From: Rhizophagus sp. LPA8_4_AMF
Taxonomy: Eukaryota > Glomeromycota > Glomeromycetes > Glomerales > Glomeraceae
NCBI GenBank assembly: GCA_021464525.1
Contig: JADRCO010000946.1
Location: 1-24,314 of the forward strand
DNA length: 24,314 nucleotides
Direction: 5' to 3'
In this document: positions 8,998 through 19,895 of the stretch, piece after piece
Position numbering within the stretch: position 1 is the first letter of the stretch
Layout: every line of letters starts with the position of its first letter
Made by a program: the position numbers and the translations under genes
Notes under the pieces: generated by a model
Database searches by the model: none
The model's input: only the letters and a program-made list of their open reading frames with translations
Told to the model about the DNA's origin: nothing

Positions 8998-9835
8998 GAT
9001 ATTTGACAGATCCCGGAAAAGGTAAGATCCAGCCAAAAAAATTTTATTATGAGCTCCAAGCATTTCTTCAGGGCCAGAATTATAATAATACCAGCCATTT
9101 CTCTAAAAAAATGAAATAAATTACTGACTAGCATTATCTAAAAAAAGGAAGATCTACATAATTTTGGGACTCATTCAGTTCTCATCAGACAGACCTGATC
9201 TAAAAATTTTCCGAGAACCTTTTGACAGCAAATTATTATGAAAAATTCTTCACTACTGGATCTATTCAAAGACAACCATTTATATCATAAATCTATATAG
9301 AATTTTTGATTTTATTTAGAGTTTTCCTCAAATGATTATATCCTAGGATTGAATCCGGATATCTTATTATCCGGATTGTATCCGGAACGGTACAATTTAA
9401 GAAATGAATAATCCTATAAGATAATCCCGATTTATCCTATTGACCTTAATTGATATTACGATTGACATACTATGATTAACATTTAATATGAAGAAGAATT
9501 TTGTTTAAAAGAAGTATAGTTGATACATTACTAGAAAGTTGAAATTTAATATCAATGTTAAATCATTAAACCATATGTTCATCCTAATCATATATGTGTA
9601 TATATACACCAGTCATTTTACTCGAAATTCTTTATTGAATTGTCGTCAGGTGGTGAGCGAAGAACATAGTAATAAGCGAAACGGACGAAATGGACGAAAC
9701 CAAAGATGTATTCGAAGAATTGTATATTGAATTCGCTATTATCAATATTTTTAATATGTACTGCCCTTCTAATATTAGCCACTGACAAAGTGACACATAT
9801 TACTTAAACGCGTTATCTTTCTTTAAGATTAAAAT
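8998..9835 (-). pseudogene. decayed coding repeat, copy a
   Basis: Two segments, 9040-9170 and 9725-9835, match the copy at 20590-20930; the first also matches 11990-12185. On the minus strand fragments of a common protein can be read, such as VANIRRAVHIKNIDNSEF at about 9780-9725 and YYNSGPEEMLGAHNKIFL near 9100-9040. Stops and frame breaks interrupt both. Between them lies AT-rich DNA with the inverted repeat AATCCGGATA (9352-9361 and 9368-9377). The family is not recognised. Confidence 0.45.
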
Positions 9836-9865
9836 AATTGAAAATGTTATATTAAAATTAAAACA

Positions 9866-10015
9866 GTCTCGCAGAAGCTTCTTTATTAATAAGCCTATAA
9901 AGACTTTTCGGTAATGATATTTTCAAGTATACAATCATTGTAGTATATAATTTATAAAATATACTAATTAATGTTTTTGTATATTTAAATTAAAAAGTAG
10001 CAGCTCAACTTTCTA
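9866..10015. repeat. dispersed repeat, inverted relative to 20965-21110
   Basis: The complement of this segment aligns with 20965-21110 over GAGCT..ACTTT, ATACA.AAAA, ATTGTA..ACT and TTTATTAATAAA...GAGAC, with gaps. It follows a decayed coding repeat copy at both places but in opposite orientation. Confidence 0.45.
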
Positions 10016-10068
10016 TTATTTGACTATAGTAGCGTTTTACTGGCAGTGTGGTAGGTGGCACACGACCA

Positions 10069-10264
10069 TCACATTTTCCCGAGATCATTCAACAAATCAT
10101 CAATGAGATTTAGTGTTTCTGTATCCATCTTTTTTTTTTAGAAATAGAAATGCTAGAATGCGAGTTTTGAGATTCTCAACCGTGCTTTTCAAACATATGA
10201 TACGTTCATCCTGAGCAACAAATGCCTCCTCCTTTAGATCCAAATGATCATTTTGCCTACATGA
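10069..10264 (-). pseudogene. coiled-coil protein remnant
   Basis: On the minus strand an open stretch from 10264 begins SCRQNDHLDLKEEAFVAQDE and continues with IICLKSTVENLKTRI, a heptad-like pattern. After a run of ten A the frame changes, and MDTETLNLIDDLLNDLGKM followed by TGA is read from 10128 to 10069. Either a one-base slip in the A run broke the gene, or the pieces are two exons. Upstream of 10264 a stop closes the frame. The exact family is not recognised. Confidence 0.45.
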
Positions 10265-10615
10265 TCAACAGAGAGTATCGACATTTGCATTATTTATTTT
10301 TACTATATGTAATTAAAAGAAAATATTTATATTTGTTATTTATCGTTTCTAATTAATAAAAGCAAAAAAGTTTCCACCGCATAATAATTATTTATCACGT
10401 GAAACCAGATTACTAAATTTTTTTTTTACGAAATTTTGGAACTATTGGGACTATTAATAAATTTAATTTTATTATTAGTTGCAATTTGAAAGTAAATAAG
10501 CGTATAATTTTTTTTAAAAGCAGTAAATTTTACTAAAAAAAAAAATAATTTGAAATTAACGCCAAGACGCAGCAAAGGAGAAAGACGCAGCCAACGAATT
10601 CATTTAAATAATATT
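10265..10615. other. intergenic, no gene seen
   Basis: AT-rich DNA with poly-T and poly-A runs. Nothing further is visible. Confidence 0.4.
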
Positions 10616-10755
10616 CGGCGAAATGACAAGTCGGGTAATTTTCATGCTGGTAAAATGCATTTCAGTGAAATGAAGTTAGGTAATTTTCATGTCGATAAAA
10701 TGAAAGTCAGCAAAATGATGATGGTTAATTTCAGGTGAAATGACTATCTGTAAAT
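10616..10755. repeat. 15-bp minisatellite, second locus
   Basis: About nine imperfect units of about 15 bases alternate between GTAATTTTCATGCTG-like and GTAAAATGCATTTCA-like forms. Because 15 is a multiple of three, the array reads through as a five-residue peptide repeat (GNFHA, GKMHF, SEMKL...). That frame is a by-product and is not called as a gene. The units resemble those at 571-685. Confidence 0.65.
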
Positions 10756-11989
10756 CGTACAACAAAATAACACACAAATCTCTATGCATTTACTATTTAA
10801 ATTATTAACTATTAACTTTTGGGTCTAGTCCAAAATCCAAAATCCAGACACTCTAATGCTGGTAAATCGATCACGTGACTATGAATAATTCTGCATAACG
10901 CGGGCCAATTTCGGGATTTCGACCCTGTCGGGATTTTGAACGGATCCCTTAACTTTTTTGTAATAAGCGTCAAAACTATTAAGAAATATTCACAATTTAT
11001 AATATTACTTCAATGTAATTTTATTATTATGATTGATATAAATTCATTGATAGCTACAAGTTTCCCAGACGTGTAAAACAGTGGTAGCAACAAATACATT
11101 CCGAAATGATGAGCCCTATAAAGAATTTTTATCCGAATATTTCCATTATTTCTCCGTGGTTTTCGTAAAAATTCCGTGAAAATGATACATCACGGGTATC
11201 CGTGTCAGAGATGAAAATTTTTCATGATTTTAAGGCTATAAATTCCATGAAAAAGATACATCCACGGAAAAAAACATGGAAATATAGCCATTTTTTACAG
11301 AGGAGGAAGGTACAAAAGGAAATCAAGAATTGCAAGATGTGTTTGGTGAACAATATAAGGTTTTCAAAAGGAAATTGAGAAATTTATTGGAGATTCAACA
11401 TAGTTTATTTTATCGTTTTTTCTTTTTTTATCCTTTTTTTCGTCATAATAGCAAAAAAATCCCAAAACACATAAGAAAACTATTATTATTAATATTACTT
11501 CGATTTTTAATAATGTTTAAAAGTACATAATGATGCGTGAAATACTTAAATAAAAGATTAAAATAATTCTTAAATAATATCTGACGTTAATCAATATATT
11601 CGACACAATTAAATCAATTTAAAAAGAAATCAAGCTGGTTAGATTTGGCCAGAGTTAATTTAATTATTGGACGACAAATTTCTACCGAAATTTGAACGAA
11701 CCTTTTGACCAGAATTAATGATAGTCCGGGCGGCCCATTGCAGATATTTAAATTCAGTAAACTTCAGAATAAAGTATAAAAATATAATATTTAAATTCAT
11801 GTTACAGTTTTTGAATCATTCTGAGTTAAACAGAATGTTTTCGGGTCTCCTTCAGCGAGGAGTAAAAATAAGTTGCAATAATCGATATCAGCCATTTTGA
11901 AAGATCCGAAATTTTCATCAAATAATTTTCAAAAAAAAAAATTCCAAAAAAATTTTGTACAATTAAGGAAGCTATATCGGTCACAGGGC
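10756..11989. other. intergenic with dispersed short repeats
   Basis: Two copies of a motif, CCGTGAAAATGATACATCACGG (11173-11194) in one and CCATGAAAAAGATACATCCACGG.. in the other (11247-11290), also match 7045-7092 in unit 1. A short palindrome CACGGGTATCCGTG lies at 11188-11201. The remaining open frames (11330-11530, 11718-11900, 11826-12038) have biased low-complexity composition and no support. Confidence 0.45.
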
Positions 11990-12185
11990 CCTCTATTGAT
12001 TGGTGAAAAAGGACCCGAAATATAGATGTGGAGGTCACTATTAGCTGTACGCATGTTTTTCAGGGCCGAAATTATGCTAATGTCAGTTAATTACTAAAAT
12101 AGGTAATACAATTTTGACTGGCATTATCTAAAATTATCTAAAAAGGGAAAGATCTACACGATTTTTTTTTTTTGGACGCATACTT
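11990..12185 (-). pseudogene. decayed coding repeat, copy b
   Basis: Matches copies a and c over TATTAGCTGTACGCATG, TTCAGGGCCG and AAAGATCTACACGATTTT. On the minus strand KNMRTANSDLHIYISG can be read, corresponding to EEMRRANSKFFL of copy c. The frame is broken by stops and a length change. It ends about 220 bases from the start of unit 2. Confidence 0.45.
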
Positions 12186-12216
12186 ATTGTGTAAAAAAAT
12201 AGATAGAAGGTTAAAT

Positions 12217-12266
12217 ATAAAGCTTACTTAATGCATGATCAAAAGCGCCAGAAAAATAAGCTTTAT
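12217..12266. repeat. 10-bp inverted repeat at the unit 2 left edge
   Basis: ATAAAGCTTA at 12217-12226 pairs perfectly with TAAGCTTTAT at 12257-12266 around a 30-base loop. Function unknown. Confidence 0.4.
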
Positions 12267-12667
12267 TTAAACTATTCCTATCAACATTTTCATTTACACT
12301 TTTTTTACTCCACCTTATTATATGTATTATTTATTATTATGCTTTCAGTATATAATCCTGAAACGTATACCGCAATAAAAAAAAAATCATAATTCTAGAG
12401 GGAATTTATGCCTTAGAAATAATCTCATCATCATTATCGGCTTTATAAGGAATCATGCTAGCAATACTCATATCATTGGCTTCTTTATATATAAATTCTT
12501 CTTGACCAAAATTGACTTTTAAACTACAAACGCCGTTAGAACCAATTGTAGGATACCAAGTATGAAATAATCCGGTATAAGCAATACCCAAATTTTTACC
12601 ATTCATTGTAAAAAAGACATGACCGATACTTGGGCAATAACCACAACCTATTACATCATTTATTTCT

Positions 12668-13026
12668 CCCCATTTTTCAGCATATTTTGAACCTGTATAC
12701 CCTTCATTGTGAAATGTTCTACCTTCGTCTGAATGAAATCCAACTGAATGTGTATCACAACCAGGTAATCTTAAAAGAAAAAATATATATATTAAAATCA
12801 TTTGATCTAAATAATCTTAAATATAGAATTTTTGTATAGAAATATATACCTGTAAATTGAGTGATTTTTTGGAGCAAACCCAATAGCAATTATTGTTTCA
12901 TCAATATTTTGATTTGATAAAATTGTTATTTCATAATAATAATATTCTATCGGTAGTGAAGGAGATAATGTAACGGAAGATGTATCTATTGTTATAAGTG
13001 ACAGTTAGTCGAGAAAATTTTGAATA
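12668..13026. repeat. 359-bp tract identical to 1026-1384
   Basis: Partner of the identical tract in unit 1. It covers the start of exon 9, intron 8, exon 8 and the start of intron 7. Divergence resumes at once on both sides. Confidence 0.85.
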
Positions 13027-13424
13027 TTAGTAATAAAAGTAGTAATAATAATACATTAATTAGTTCTTACCTTTCTTAAAATCATTTGATAAAGGATAAT
13101 TTGTTTGTATCATGACATCTGATTCTGCATTAAAAGAAATTTCAACAGTTTTTAAGTTATTTTTGTCATGTTTAACGCTTATATACTCTGATATTAAAAT
13201 TTCTGATTTCGGTACAAATTTCCATTCATTGATACTTAATTTCTTTAAGTCTAAATCCGACTCTTGTTCTAAAAATTTTAAAAATTCTCTAAACAATTTT
13301 TTAAAAAAACTAAAAAAAAAAATTGGAGTTCCCTTTATCAGAAACTGCAGAAACTGTTCGTTCTCCGATCCATCATAAACTAAAATAAAAAATAAATTAG
13401 TGTAATGTTAAAGCGTTAATAAGA

Positions 13425-13655
13425 TATATACTTATTATTCCATGGTATCAATTAATAACTGAAATATTCAGCGATGCCTTGGGGCCCCCGAGCATCGATG
13501 TATATGAAGTATTTATTAGATATCCACGGAATAATAAGCTTATCTTATTGTGTAGGATGTATACACCGATGGATTTTATACTTTTTTATACTTTTTTTTA
13601 TACCGGTGGAGTAATTTACAAAGAATTCATCGGTGTTATACATAATACCGATGGG
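13425..13655. mobile_element. insertion in intron 6 of the unit 2 SPRY gene
   Basis: Intron 6 is 290 bases here and 66 bases in unit 1. The extra DNA is GC-richer in parts (a GGGGCCCCC run near 13481) and carries an inverted repeat, GTATACACCGATG (13559-13571) against CATCGGTGTTATAC (13628-13641), plus further ACCGGTGG and ACCGATGG motifs. Ends and target duplication are not clear. The exon frame around it is not disturbed. Confidence 0.6.
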
Positions 13656-14999
13656 ATAATTTTACTTACTTTGTGAAACAACATTTTCGTCAATATATTT
13701 CTGACATAAAATTGTGTTAATATTCAAAATTATTAAAAATAACATAGTTGGGATACCTGAATATAAATTATAATTATATATGTTAGAATTTGATTTATAT
13801 AATAAATAATTTCAATGGAATCTGTTTACCAATAATAATTAGTTCTCGATAAAACATATTATCAATAATATTATAGGAAGGTAATACAAGAACTAAAATG
13901 TATTATTGAGGTTAATATTGTATTTAAAATCATTTGAAAAATACGATTAAAAAAATTATCAATTACCTTTTGTTGAAGCGATTAAGTAAAAATAATATTT
14001 ACATAACAATAAAATATTATTTGTTACTTCAATTAGGCTTGCGAAGTAAAATAAACCATATAGGATTTTTGAATGTTTTCGTATCGTTATAAAAACAATA
14101 CAAATTGGAATTATTGTAATAGTACCAAATATATCACTAATTACTCCAAAAATTGGTCCAAAAGCTTCTCCTGACTGCCCATGATATAAGATGTATATCT
14201 CTGATTTCCAAACTCCAAGAAATGAAGTTGTAATTAGAAATAATGACTCCTCAAGTTGATAAATAACATGGGCGTCTAATAGAAGAATAAATTAATACAG
14301 TAATGAAATTGAAAAGAACTTATAAACTTTATAAAAAGACAATACTTTTCTTGTTATTATTTAATTTACACTTCTTAATCCACCTCCAAGATCTAGCAAA
14401 GCATAATAATATTTAATAGATAAGAAAATTATTTAAAATGAGATATCTAATATTATAAATTACCTCATCTTCAATAATAAAATACAAAGTATTATAAAAA
14501 TAAATTGAAATATTCCTAGAATTACCACCACAGGTATATGTTGAGGTATATAATACTTTGATATATTTTCGTTTGATTCTTTAACATCACTAATGTCGTG
14601 TGCACTACTCAAATTTTTTATAATCTCGGTATTTGTTTCGTTTAGAGCGAATTCTTATTATTATTCAAATGATTTAAATTTAAAATTATATGAACCATTT
14701 TTTTCGTAAAAATCGTAATTATTAATGTAATTTTAAAAATATTTACCACTAGCATAATTAAATTTGAAGATATTGCAAAACGCTATCGTGGCTGGAACAA
14801 AATTTACGATCAAAAATGCTATAACATGTATTATTGTTTTATGAAAGACCGCGGATAAACCAGTTAAAAAAACAAATGGAAGTGTGAACCATAATAGACG
14901 TGGCCAGATTGTAGGATAAACAATAAGAAAAATAATTTCGGAAATAATTAAAAAGATAAATAAAAAGTTTAATATTCTTATTATTGTAATATTCAACAT

Positions 15000-15396
15000 G
15001 TTTAGAATGTGCGCATTAATTATATTGTATTATCTGCTTTATATCTATTTTATATATATATATATGAAACAAGGGTAACTTGACAACGTCACAATTTTGG
15101 TCATATGATCCATGATCGAGCTGAATTTAGCAAGTTTTTTTATCACTTTCTAATTTATTTAATATATTCTGTATTAATTCATTATTTTATTACGTTCCAA
15201 GGTATTTTTCTATGCAGAAGTTAGAAAAAAGTGTTTTTTTATGGCATCACATTGCTGGTCGATCAAATATTAACTCGATTAAACTAATATCTTGTGACCA
15301 ATCATTGATTGACTGGCGTTAATTGGTTCGACTAAGAGCAATAAAATAAGTATTTATATTATATTTTAACAGCTGTTTATCTTTATTTTATTCAAA
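15000..15396. promoter_or_regulatory. shared divergent promoter, unit 2
   Basis: 397 bases between the two divergent ATGs. Conserved with unit 1 are the TA alternation (about 15050-15064) serving the minus gene, the GACAACGTCACA block near 15091, and TATTTATATTATA (15351-15363) 34-46 bases before the plus-strand ATG, followed by AACAGCTGTTT and TTATTCAAA. The central part has diverged. Confidence 0.6.
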
Positions 15397-16557
15397 ATGG
15401 TATTCGCAGAAAACAAACCATCAACTGAACCTTTTTCTTTTATATTTTTAAAAAAACTGTGTTCTTTTGCGCTTGTAATTGCGCTTGTTTTTTATACATA
15501 TAAACAGTTTTTGCAACTTTATTGTTCTATTACTGAACCCAATGTTAATTTCCGTAATTTTTTTAACTATAAACAAGGCATCAACAAAGATATTAAAATT
15601 ATAATATTAACTTGTAGTTCACTTCCTTTAAGCTGTACTTTTAATAATGGAGAATGTGAAGAGTACGGTAATGATCTTGATATTTGTGAGAACGGCGATC
15701 GTACTATTCGTTATGCTTTTAATTATCAAGTTACGGTAGAGATAACTCCTTTTATCACTGAAGCTTACTTAGCTGGACTAGTAATAGATAATAAATATTT
15801 TCCATCAGAAGAATTTTTATTTACTAAACCCAATTCTATGCTTCTTGTGAATGAACAAATTAATGTAATATATTATTCATTTACAATTAGTAAACGTATA
15901 GTTAGTGATTATGCATATGGCCTTGCGGGTGGTGAGGAAAAAGAGCACGTTGTATTTATTGCACATACAGATCATATAACAACTTTAAAGACTACAAATG
16001 CAACAAGGCTTATATTAATACCAACAACAAATGATATACAATATCAAGAGGAATTTTATTATGATCGTAACTATCAATTTATAATTCTTAAGAGAAAATA
16101 AAAAAATAATAATTTAATTTATTCTTAATTTTTAGTTAGCTCGATCATATCAAACGTTGGTGGATTCGTTAGTTCTTTGTCTGGATTCTTTGTATTCTTA
16201 TTTGGAGCAAATAAATTAGCGCCATGGTAAGTTTAATGGGTATATACACAGTACTGTAATTAATAAATGTATTTGTAAATTAATTCTTTGTTTATTTCTT
16301 CAAATAGGGGATTTTTGCAAACACATGTGTTCAAATGTTTATGCATAAAATATCAAAGAAAACTTGTTAAAAAACTTAAAACTAAATATGAACCAATTCC
16401 ATTCGTTAGTGGAAGGACCAAAAATGTTACTTTAGAAGAACGCGTTCAAAATATCGAAAATATACTTAAAGAATATTATCTTGATACTGATTTTTTAAAT
16501 TCATTATTAATAAAATACAATAAAGCCAATGACAACGAATGCGATGATAAGGTCTAG
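15397..16557 (+). CDS. two-pass membrane protein with large cysteine-containing ectodomain (unit 2)
   Basis: Three exons (15397-16066, 16136-16226, 16308-16557) give 336 residues and no disruption. The first intron uses a GTAACT donor inside a stretch that would otherwise read on to a nearby stop; the reading through phase 1 restores the second membrane segment. The start MVFAENKPSTEPFSF matches unit 1. The first membrane segment (SFALVIALVFYTY), second segment (GGFVSSLSGFFVFLFGANKL), APWGFLQ and tail (KYEPIPFVSGRTKN, LEERVQNIENILKEYYLD) are almost the same as in unit 1. The ectodomain has changed much more, especially the cysteine loop (CSSLPLSC, GECEEYGNDLDICENGD), which is longer and placed differently. 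Function unknown. Confidence 0.75.
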
Positions 16558-17663
16558 TTTATTAAATTATTACGCCATATATTTCAAGGACTATTAATTG
16601 GGAGATCTGCACCAATCAAAAACTACTATAAATAAAATAATTTATAAATATGTAATTATTATTATACACACGAACCTAAGAAAATGGAAATTAATAGAAT
16701 ATTTATTTAGAAATTTATTGATTATCAATCGAATTAATGTTGAGCACTATTTTATCTGTAAAACCTAACTAGTTTAGGAAAGATTCCCCGCCGTAACTTT
16801 ATATCATGTACATCAATTTACAACCTACGTATCGCAAATGGTTTTACAAATTTAAGGTCGCAACTTAGGTTGCAATCCGAATGTCCGTAATAATTGCTTA
16901 CAGCTAGCAATTTGCTACAAAATTTTTGGGTCCTATAAATAACATTCCTATAGCAGCTGATCTACACAAACGGATCAGCTTTAATGTTTGGAATTTACGA
17001 AAATAGAAATTATATGTTTTTAAATTAAATAATTATAATATGTTAACATCAAACTTTAAATCCTCCGTTTCTAACTCGCAATAACATTTTAGCCATCGGC
17101 CAGATAAATAATACTGGTTTCTATTCTGGTCATTCAACGAATATAATTCCGGATATATCCGGATAAGTTTGTTTTTTTTTAGAAAATTCCAGATATGACA
17201 ATAAATACAATAATTCTTGACTGTATTGCTATAGGATCTACTGCTATAGGACCCACAAAATAAAATAAAATAAAATTATATAAAATCTAAATAAAAAAAT
17301 TAAATAAGATTCCTTGTAGATATCTGCAAAATATAGTAGCTTTGCTCAAGTTCAAATTTTCAAATTTTGATGCGATTCTTCTTTTCAAACTGATTGAGTC
17401 TTATATCATAAGAGGTTTAAGGGTCAAGAGAATTTTTTCGCATTTTAAAGAAAATGTCTACGCAGTGATCATCATCGAACCAGCATTAGTTTCATGACAT
17501 TTTTAATTCTGCCCAAAATTCTACCCTAACTCTGGTAAGGCGACAATCACTAACGTTGCATTGATATTTAGTAATAATTTTTAATGAAGATGAACTTCAT
17601 ATATCTGGTGAGGGAGTATGATAATATGCTAGACAGTTGTGGTAAAAATAAAATATTGAGTGT
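16558..17663. other. intergenic, no gene seen
   Basis: Shares GAATGTCCGTAATAATT (near 16880) with unit 1. An inverted repeat AGCTGATC...GATCAGCT lies at about 16955-16980. TATCCGGAT motifs near 17150-17165 resemble those at 5052-5072 and 9352-9377. TGCTATAGGA is repeated near 17230 and 17243. No reading frame is supported. Confidence 0.4.
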
Positions 17664-17846
17664 TTAGTAGAAAGACGTTTTTTGAATATTGTGTGAATTC
17701 ATCAATACCGACTCTACGGCACTTTTACCATTGATTTTTGCTATAAACTCTCTCCAGTCTGTTTCTAGGGCCTTATTATCTACTCCGTATGCCTCTCTGA
17801 AGATGCACTTAGCCCACAAACCCGAATTCTTAACTGTAGTTTCAGG
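17664..17846 (-). pseudogene. gene or transposon remnant, frame-broken
   Basis: A 60-residue open stretch, less AT-rich than its surroundings, reads NSGLWAKCIFREAYGVDNKA, LETDWREFIAKINGK and SAVESVLMNSHNI before its stop at 17664. A TGA lies just upstream at 17847-17849, and preceding protein-like sequence (CLHPSDLKLQLRIR) is in another frame, so a frameshift separates them. There is no ATG at the front. The composition and breaks suggest an old fragment of a host gene or mobile element. Family not recognised. Confidence 0.45.
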
Positions 17847-17889
17847 TCACTCGGGTGCAGGCAAAAGTTTGCGCTCTTTTGGCAAGGGG

Positions 17890-18800
17890 TAATTGCGCGC
17901 AAGGACCAAAATTTGTTTATTAATTCTTTGTTGATATTAAATGAAAAAAATAATAAATTTTTAATCAATAAAGCCTGGAATCGGTAATATTGACCAGTTA
18001 AGACAGTTAACTTATTAATATATTTCTTTTAATCATGCATATGATAATATTATAGCAAATTGAGTAAGGTAACTAAGGTTTAAAAATTTGCGTAACTCGA
18101 GTGCACGTGATTATTAATGCTGGCCAGAAAAAAATCATAATGTCAGCCTGCATTACCGTTGGAGGGAAAAAAATTATATTGGCCTACACTATGACATTAA
18201 CTCGTGTTTTGACAAGTCTAAAAATTCTTGGCTTGTTTTACTCAAACTGATTTGTTCTGATTTGAGTCCAAGCTCTAAATTGATTGCATTAGTCCTGGTC
18301 ACAATTCAAGAAACAAACAAAACCAATGAATTCAATTTTTTTAAAATAAAAAAGATGGCGAATTAATTTCTTATAGAAATAAGCAACAAATTAGACCAAA
18401 AAATAAAGCTCCCTTTAGAAAATGTCAGCAAGTTTTTATTTTATAAGAAAAATTATCAAATAAAAATATAAATTTAAAAAAAATATCTATTTCGTAATAA
18501 AAAAATCCGAGAAAATTGACATTTACTCTAGATACAATATAAAATAAATATATTATAAAAAATAAAATTAACCGAGGATTAATTAGAAATCATTTCCATA
18601 AATAACAAAAAAACACCTAAAACATTTCATATTTAAAGATATCACTAAAATAAATGTTTAAATGATCAAAAGTTCATGCGAAATTGCTTTAATTATAAAA
18701 TCTAGCTACTTATTGATATAAACCATAGCGATAGTTTGTCATTACTACACATTTTTTGTGCATTGTTTGTGATATAGGAATTTACGTGGAAGACTCGGAA
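17890..18800. other. intergenic, no gene seen
   Basis: AT-rich. Around 18117-18200 several paired motifs (AATGCTGGCC with GTCAGCCTGCATT, TAATGTCA with TGACATTA) may be a small fold-back element. From 18300 to 18780 I see only low-complexity A/T sequence. Confidence 0.4.
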
Positions 18801-19031
18801 TTATGGTGGTTGTCGTTTGCACACATGTAGAGCTTCAATACAAGCAAATCCAGCACAGCATTGTGAATCTCCACCACAAGGGTCATTTTCGTTACATGGA
18901 TGAATAGCATCTAGTAAATCCCTTCCCATAAGATGGCGTTTGTGTTTATGATGATAACGTGCTTCAATATTTAATGTTAAAAGACAGAGAGAAACAACAA
19001 AAATTGTTTTTAAGAAGGTAGAAAAATACAT
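18801..19031 (-). CDS. small secreted cysteine-knot-like protein (unit 2)
   Basis: A single exon encodes 76 residues. Residues 1-22 form a signal peptide (FSTFLKTIFVVSLCLLTLNI) closely matching the unit 1 gene. A basic stretch HHKHKR follows and may be a Kex2-type processing site. The C-terminal part has six cysteines spaced C-x5-C-x5-CC-x4-C-x6-C, the order typical of knottin peptides; loops 3 and 4 are longer than in unit 1, and the region before the first cysteine is extended (LMGRDLLDAIHP). A secreted peptide is well supported; its role is unknown. It sits in the same place and orientation as its unit 1 paralogue. Confidence 0.8.
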   Translation of the reverse strand: MYFSTFLKTIFVVSLCLLTLNIEARYHHKHKRHLMGRDLLDAIHPCNENDPCGGDSQCCAGFACIEALHVCKRQPP

Positions 19032-19096
19032 TGTGAATTAGAATGTGAGTATTTTCAAAATTAAATTTCTAAAAATTTTTTCTAAAGTTTAGGAGG

Positions 19097-19103
19097 TTTT
19101 ATA
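19097..19103 (-). promoter_or_regulatory. TATA box of the unit 2 small secreted protein gene
   Basis: TATAAAA on the minus strand, 66-72 bases before the ATG, in the same context (CTTATAAA) as the unit 1 box at 6428-6434. Confidence 0.55.
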
Positions 19104-19814
19104 AGAAAAATTTGGAATAATATTTAATTGAGTTATACTATTTTTATTGTGTACGGGTTTTAAATAGATTTAAAATTTCTTTTTTAGCACTGGCAATAAG
19201 ACTAAGTAACAGTACAAGCGCTATCGATTTTGATTATTTTTGTAGCTGTATTTTGAAAGAATTCATTTCCATGGAATTTGTGTTAATAAATATTTGGACT
19301 AGGTAGATCGTTTGTGCCATACATAATTATCCCCTGATCGTCACATTTACAAAATTATGTGATCACGCTTATACATAACTGGGCGCATAAAACCAGTGGG
19401 ATGAGAGTAATCAAAAAAATGACCAACCGATAGGCTGATCATCAGTAAAACAACGCTTATCACGGATAATTATTAATAACATTAGTTTGTCGACGCAAAT
19501 TATTAATTAAATAAAACCAATCTCGTTTTTGGTGGATCATTTGCTAAATTGCGATCATAATTCTGTCCAACATTATAGGATTATCCCTAATCTTTATTTT
19601 CTATTAATTAATTATAGCTTAAAACATTAGCTGTTGATATCTTCCGAAAAAAACACCAATAATTGCTATAATCATTAATTCCAAGGGATCAGCTCTCCTA
19701 AGGCATGTAATATTGATCAATAAAAATTCTTTTCAACCAAATTTCCTTTACTAAAATTTGTATATGAAAACTTTTTTTAATTTATCGCATTATTTATTTT
19801 AAGAATTCTAGTAA
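19104..19814. other. intergenic, duplicated flank
   Basis: Matches unit 1 upstream of the secreted gene: TTTTTATTGTG (near 19141), GAAAGAATTCATTTCC (near 19256), GACTAGGTAGATC (near 19297), ATTGCTATAATCATTAAT (near 19657). The fold-back element of unit 1 is absent. No gene seen. Confidence 0.5.
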
Positions 19815-19895
19815 ATACATTTTATTTATTTTACTTTATTTTATTTGATTTTATTTATTTCACTTTTATCTATCTATCTATCTATCTATTTTATT
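19815..19895. repeat. TTTA/TCTA microsatellite
   Basis: Interrupted TTTA units followed by a run of TCTA. It is the counterpart of the longer array at 7143-7306. Confidence 0.7.

Larger units (their letters stand above)
12406..14999 (-). pseudogene. multi-pass membrane protein with SPRY domain (unit 2), probably broken in exon 3
   Basis: The nine exons of the unit 1 gene are all present: 14999-14747, 14653-14464, 14392-14299, 14249-13967, 13892-13830, 13756-13670, 13379-13071, 12985-12850 and 12769-12406. Phases and GT-AG sites are kept, and the full length would be 592 residues. Exon 3, however, has TAA at 14329-14331 and again at 14320-14322 in the conserved frame. Exon 3 is the same length as in unit 1, so compensating small indels or substitutions are involved. 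I found no alternative splice that avoids both stops and keeps the downstream frame. All other exons are open, and the SPRY domain is intact with a longer tail (NDDEIISKA). The break may therefore be recent, or a truncated protein of 168 residues with about four membrane segments may be made. Exon 2 is 11 codons shorter than in unit 1. Confidence 0.65.

Noticed and set aside
10550-10738. 62-residue basic open frame
   Set aside because: Its second half is the through-reading of a 15-bp minisatellite.
13479-13676. 65-residue plus-strand open frame
   Set aside because: It lies in the intron 6 insertion and runs over inverted-repeat motifs.
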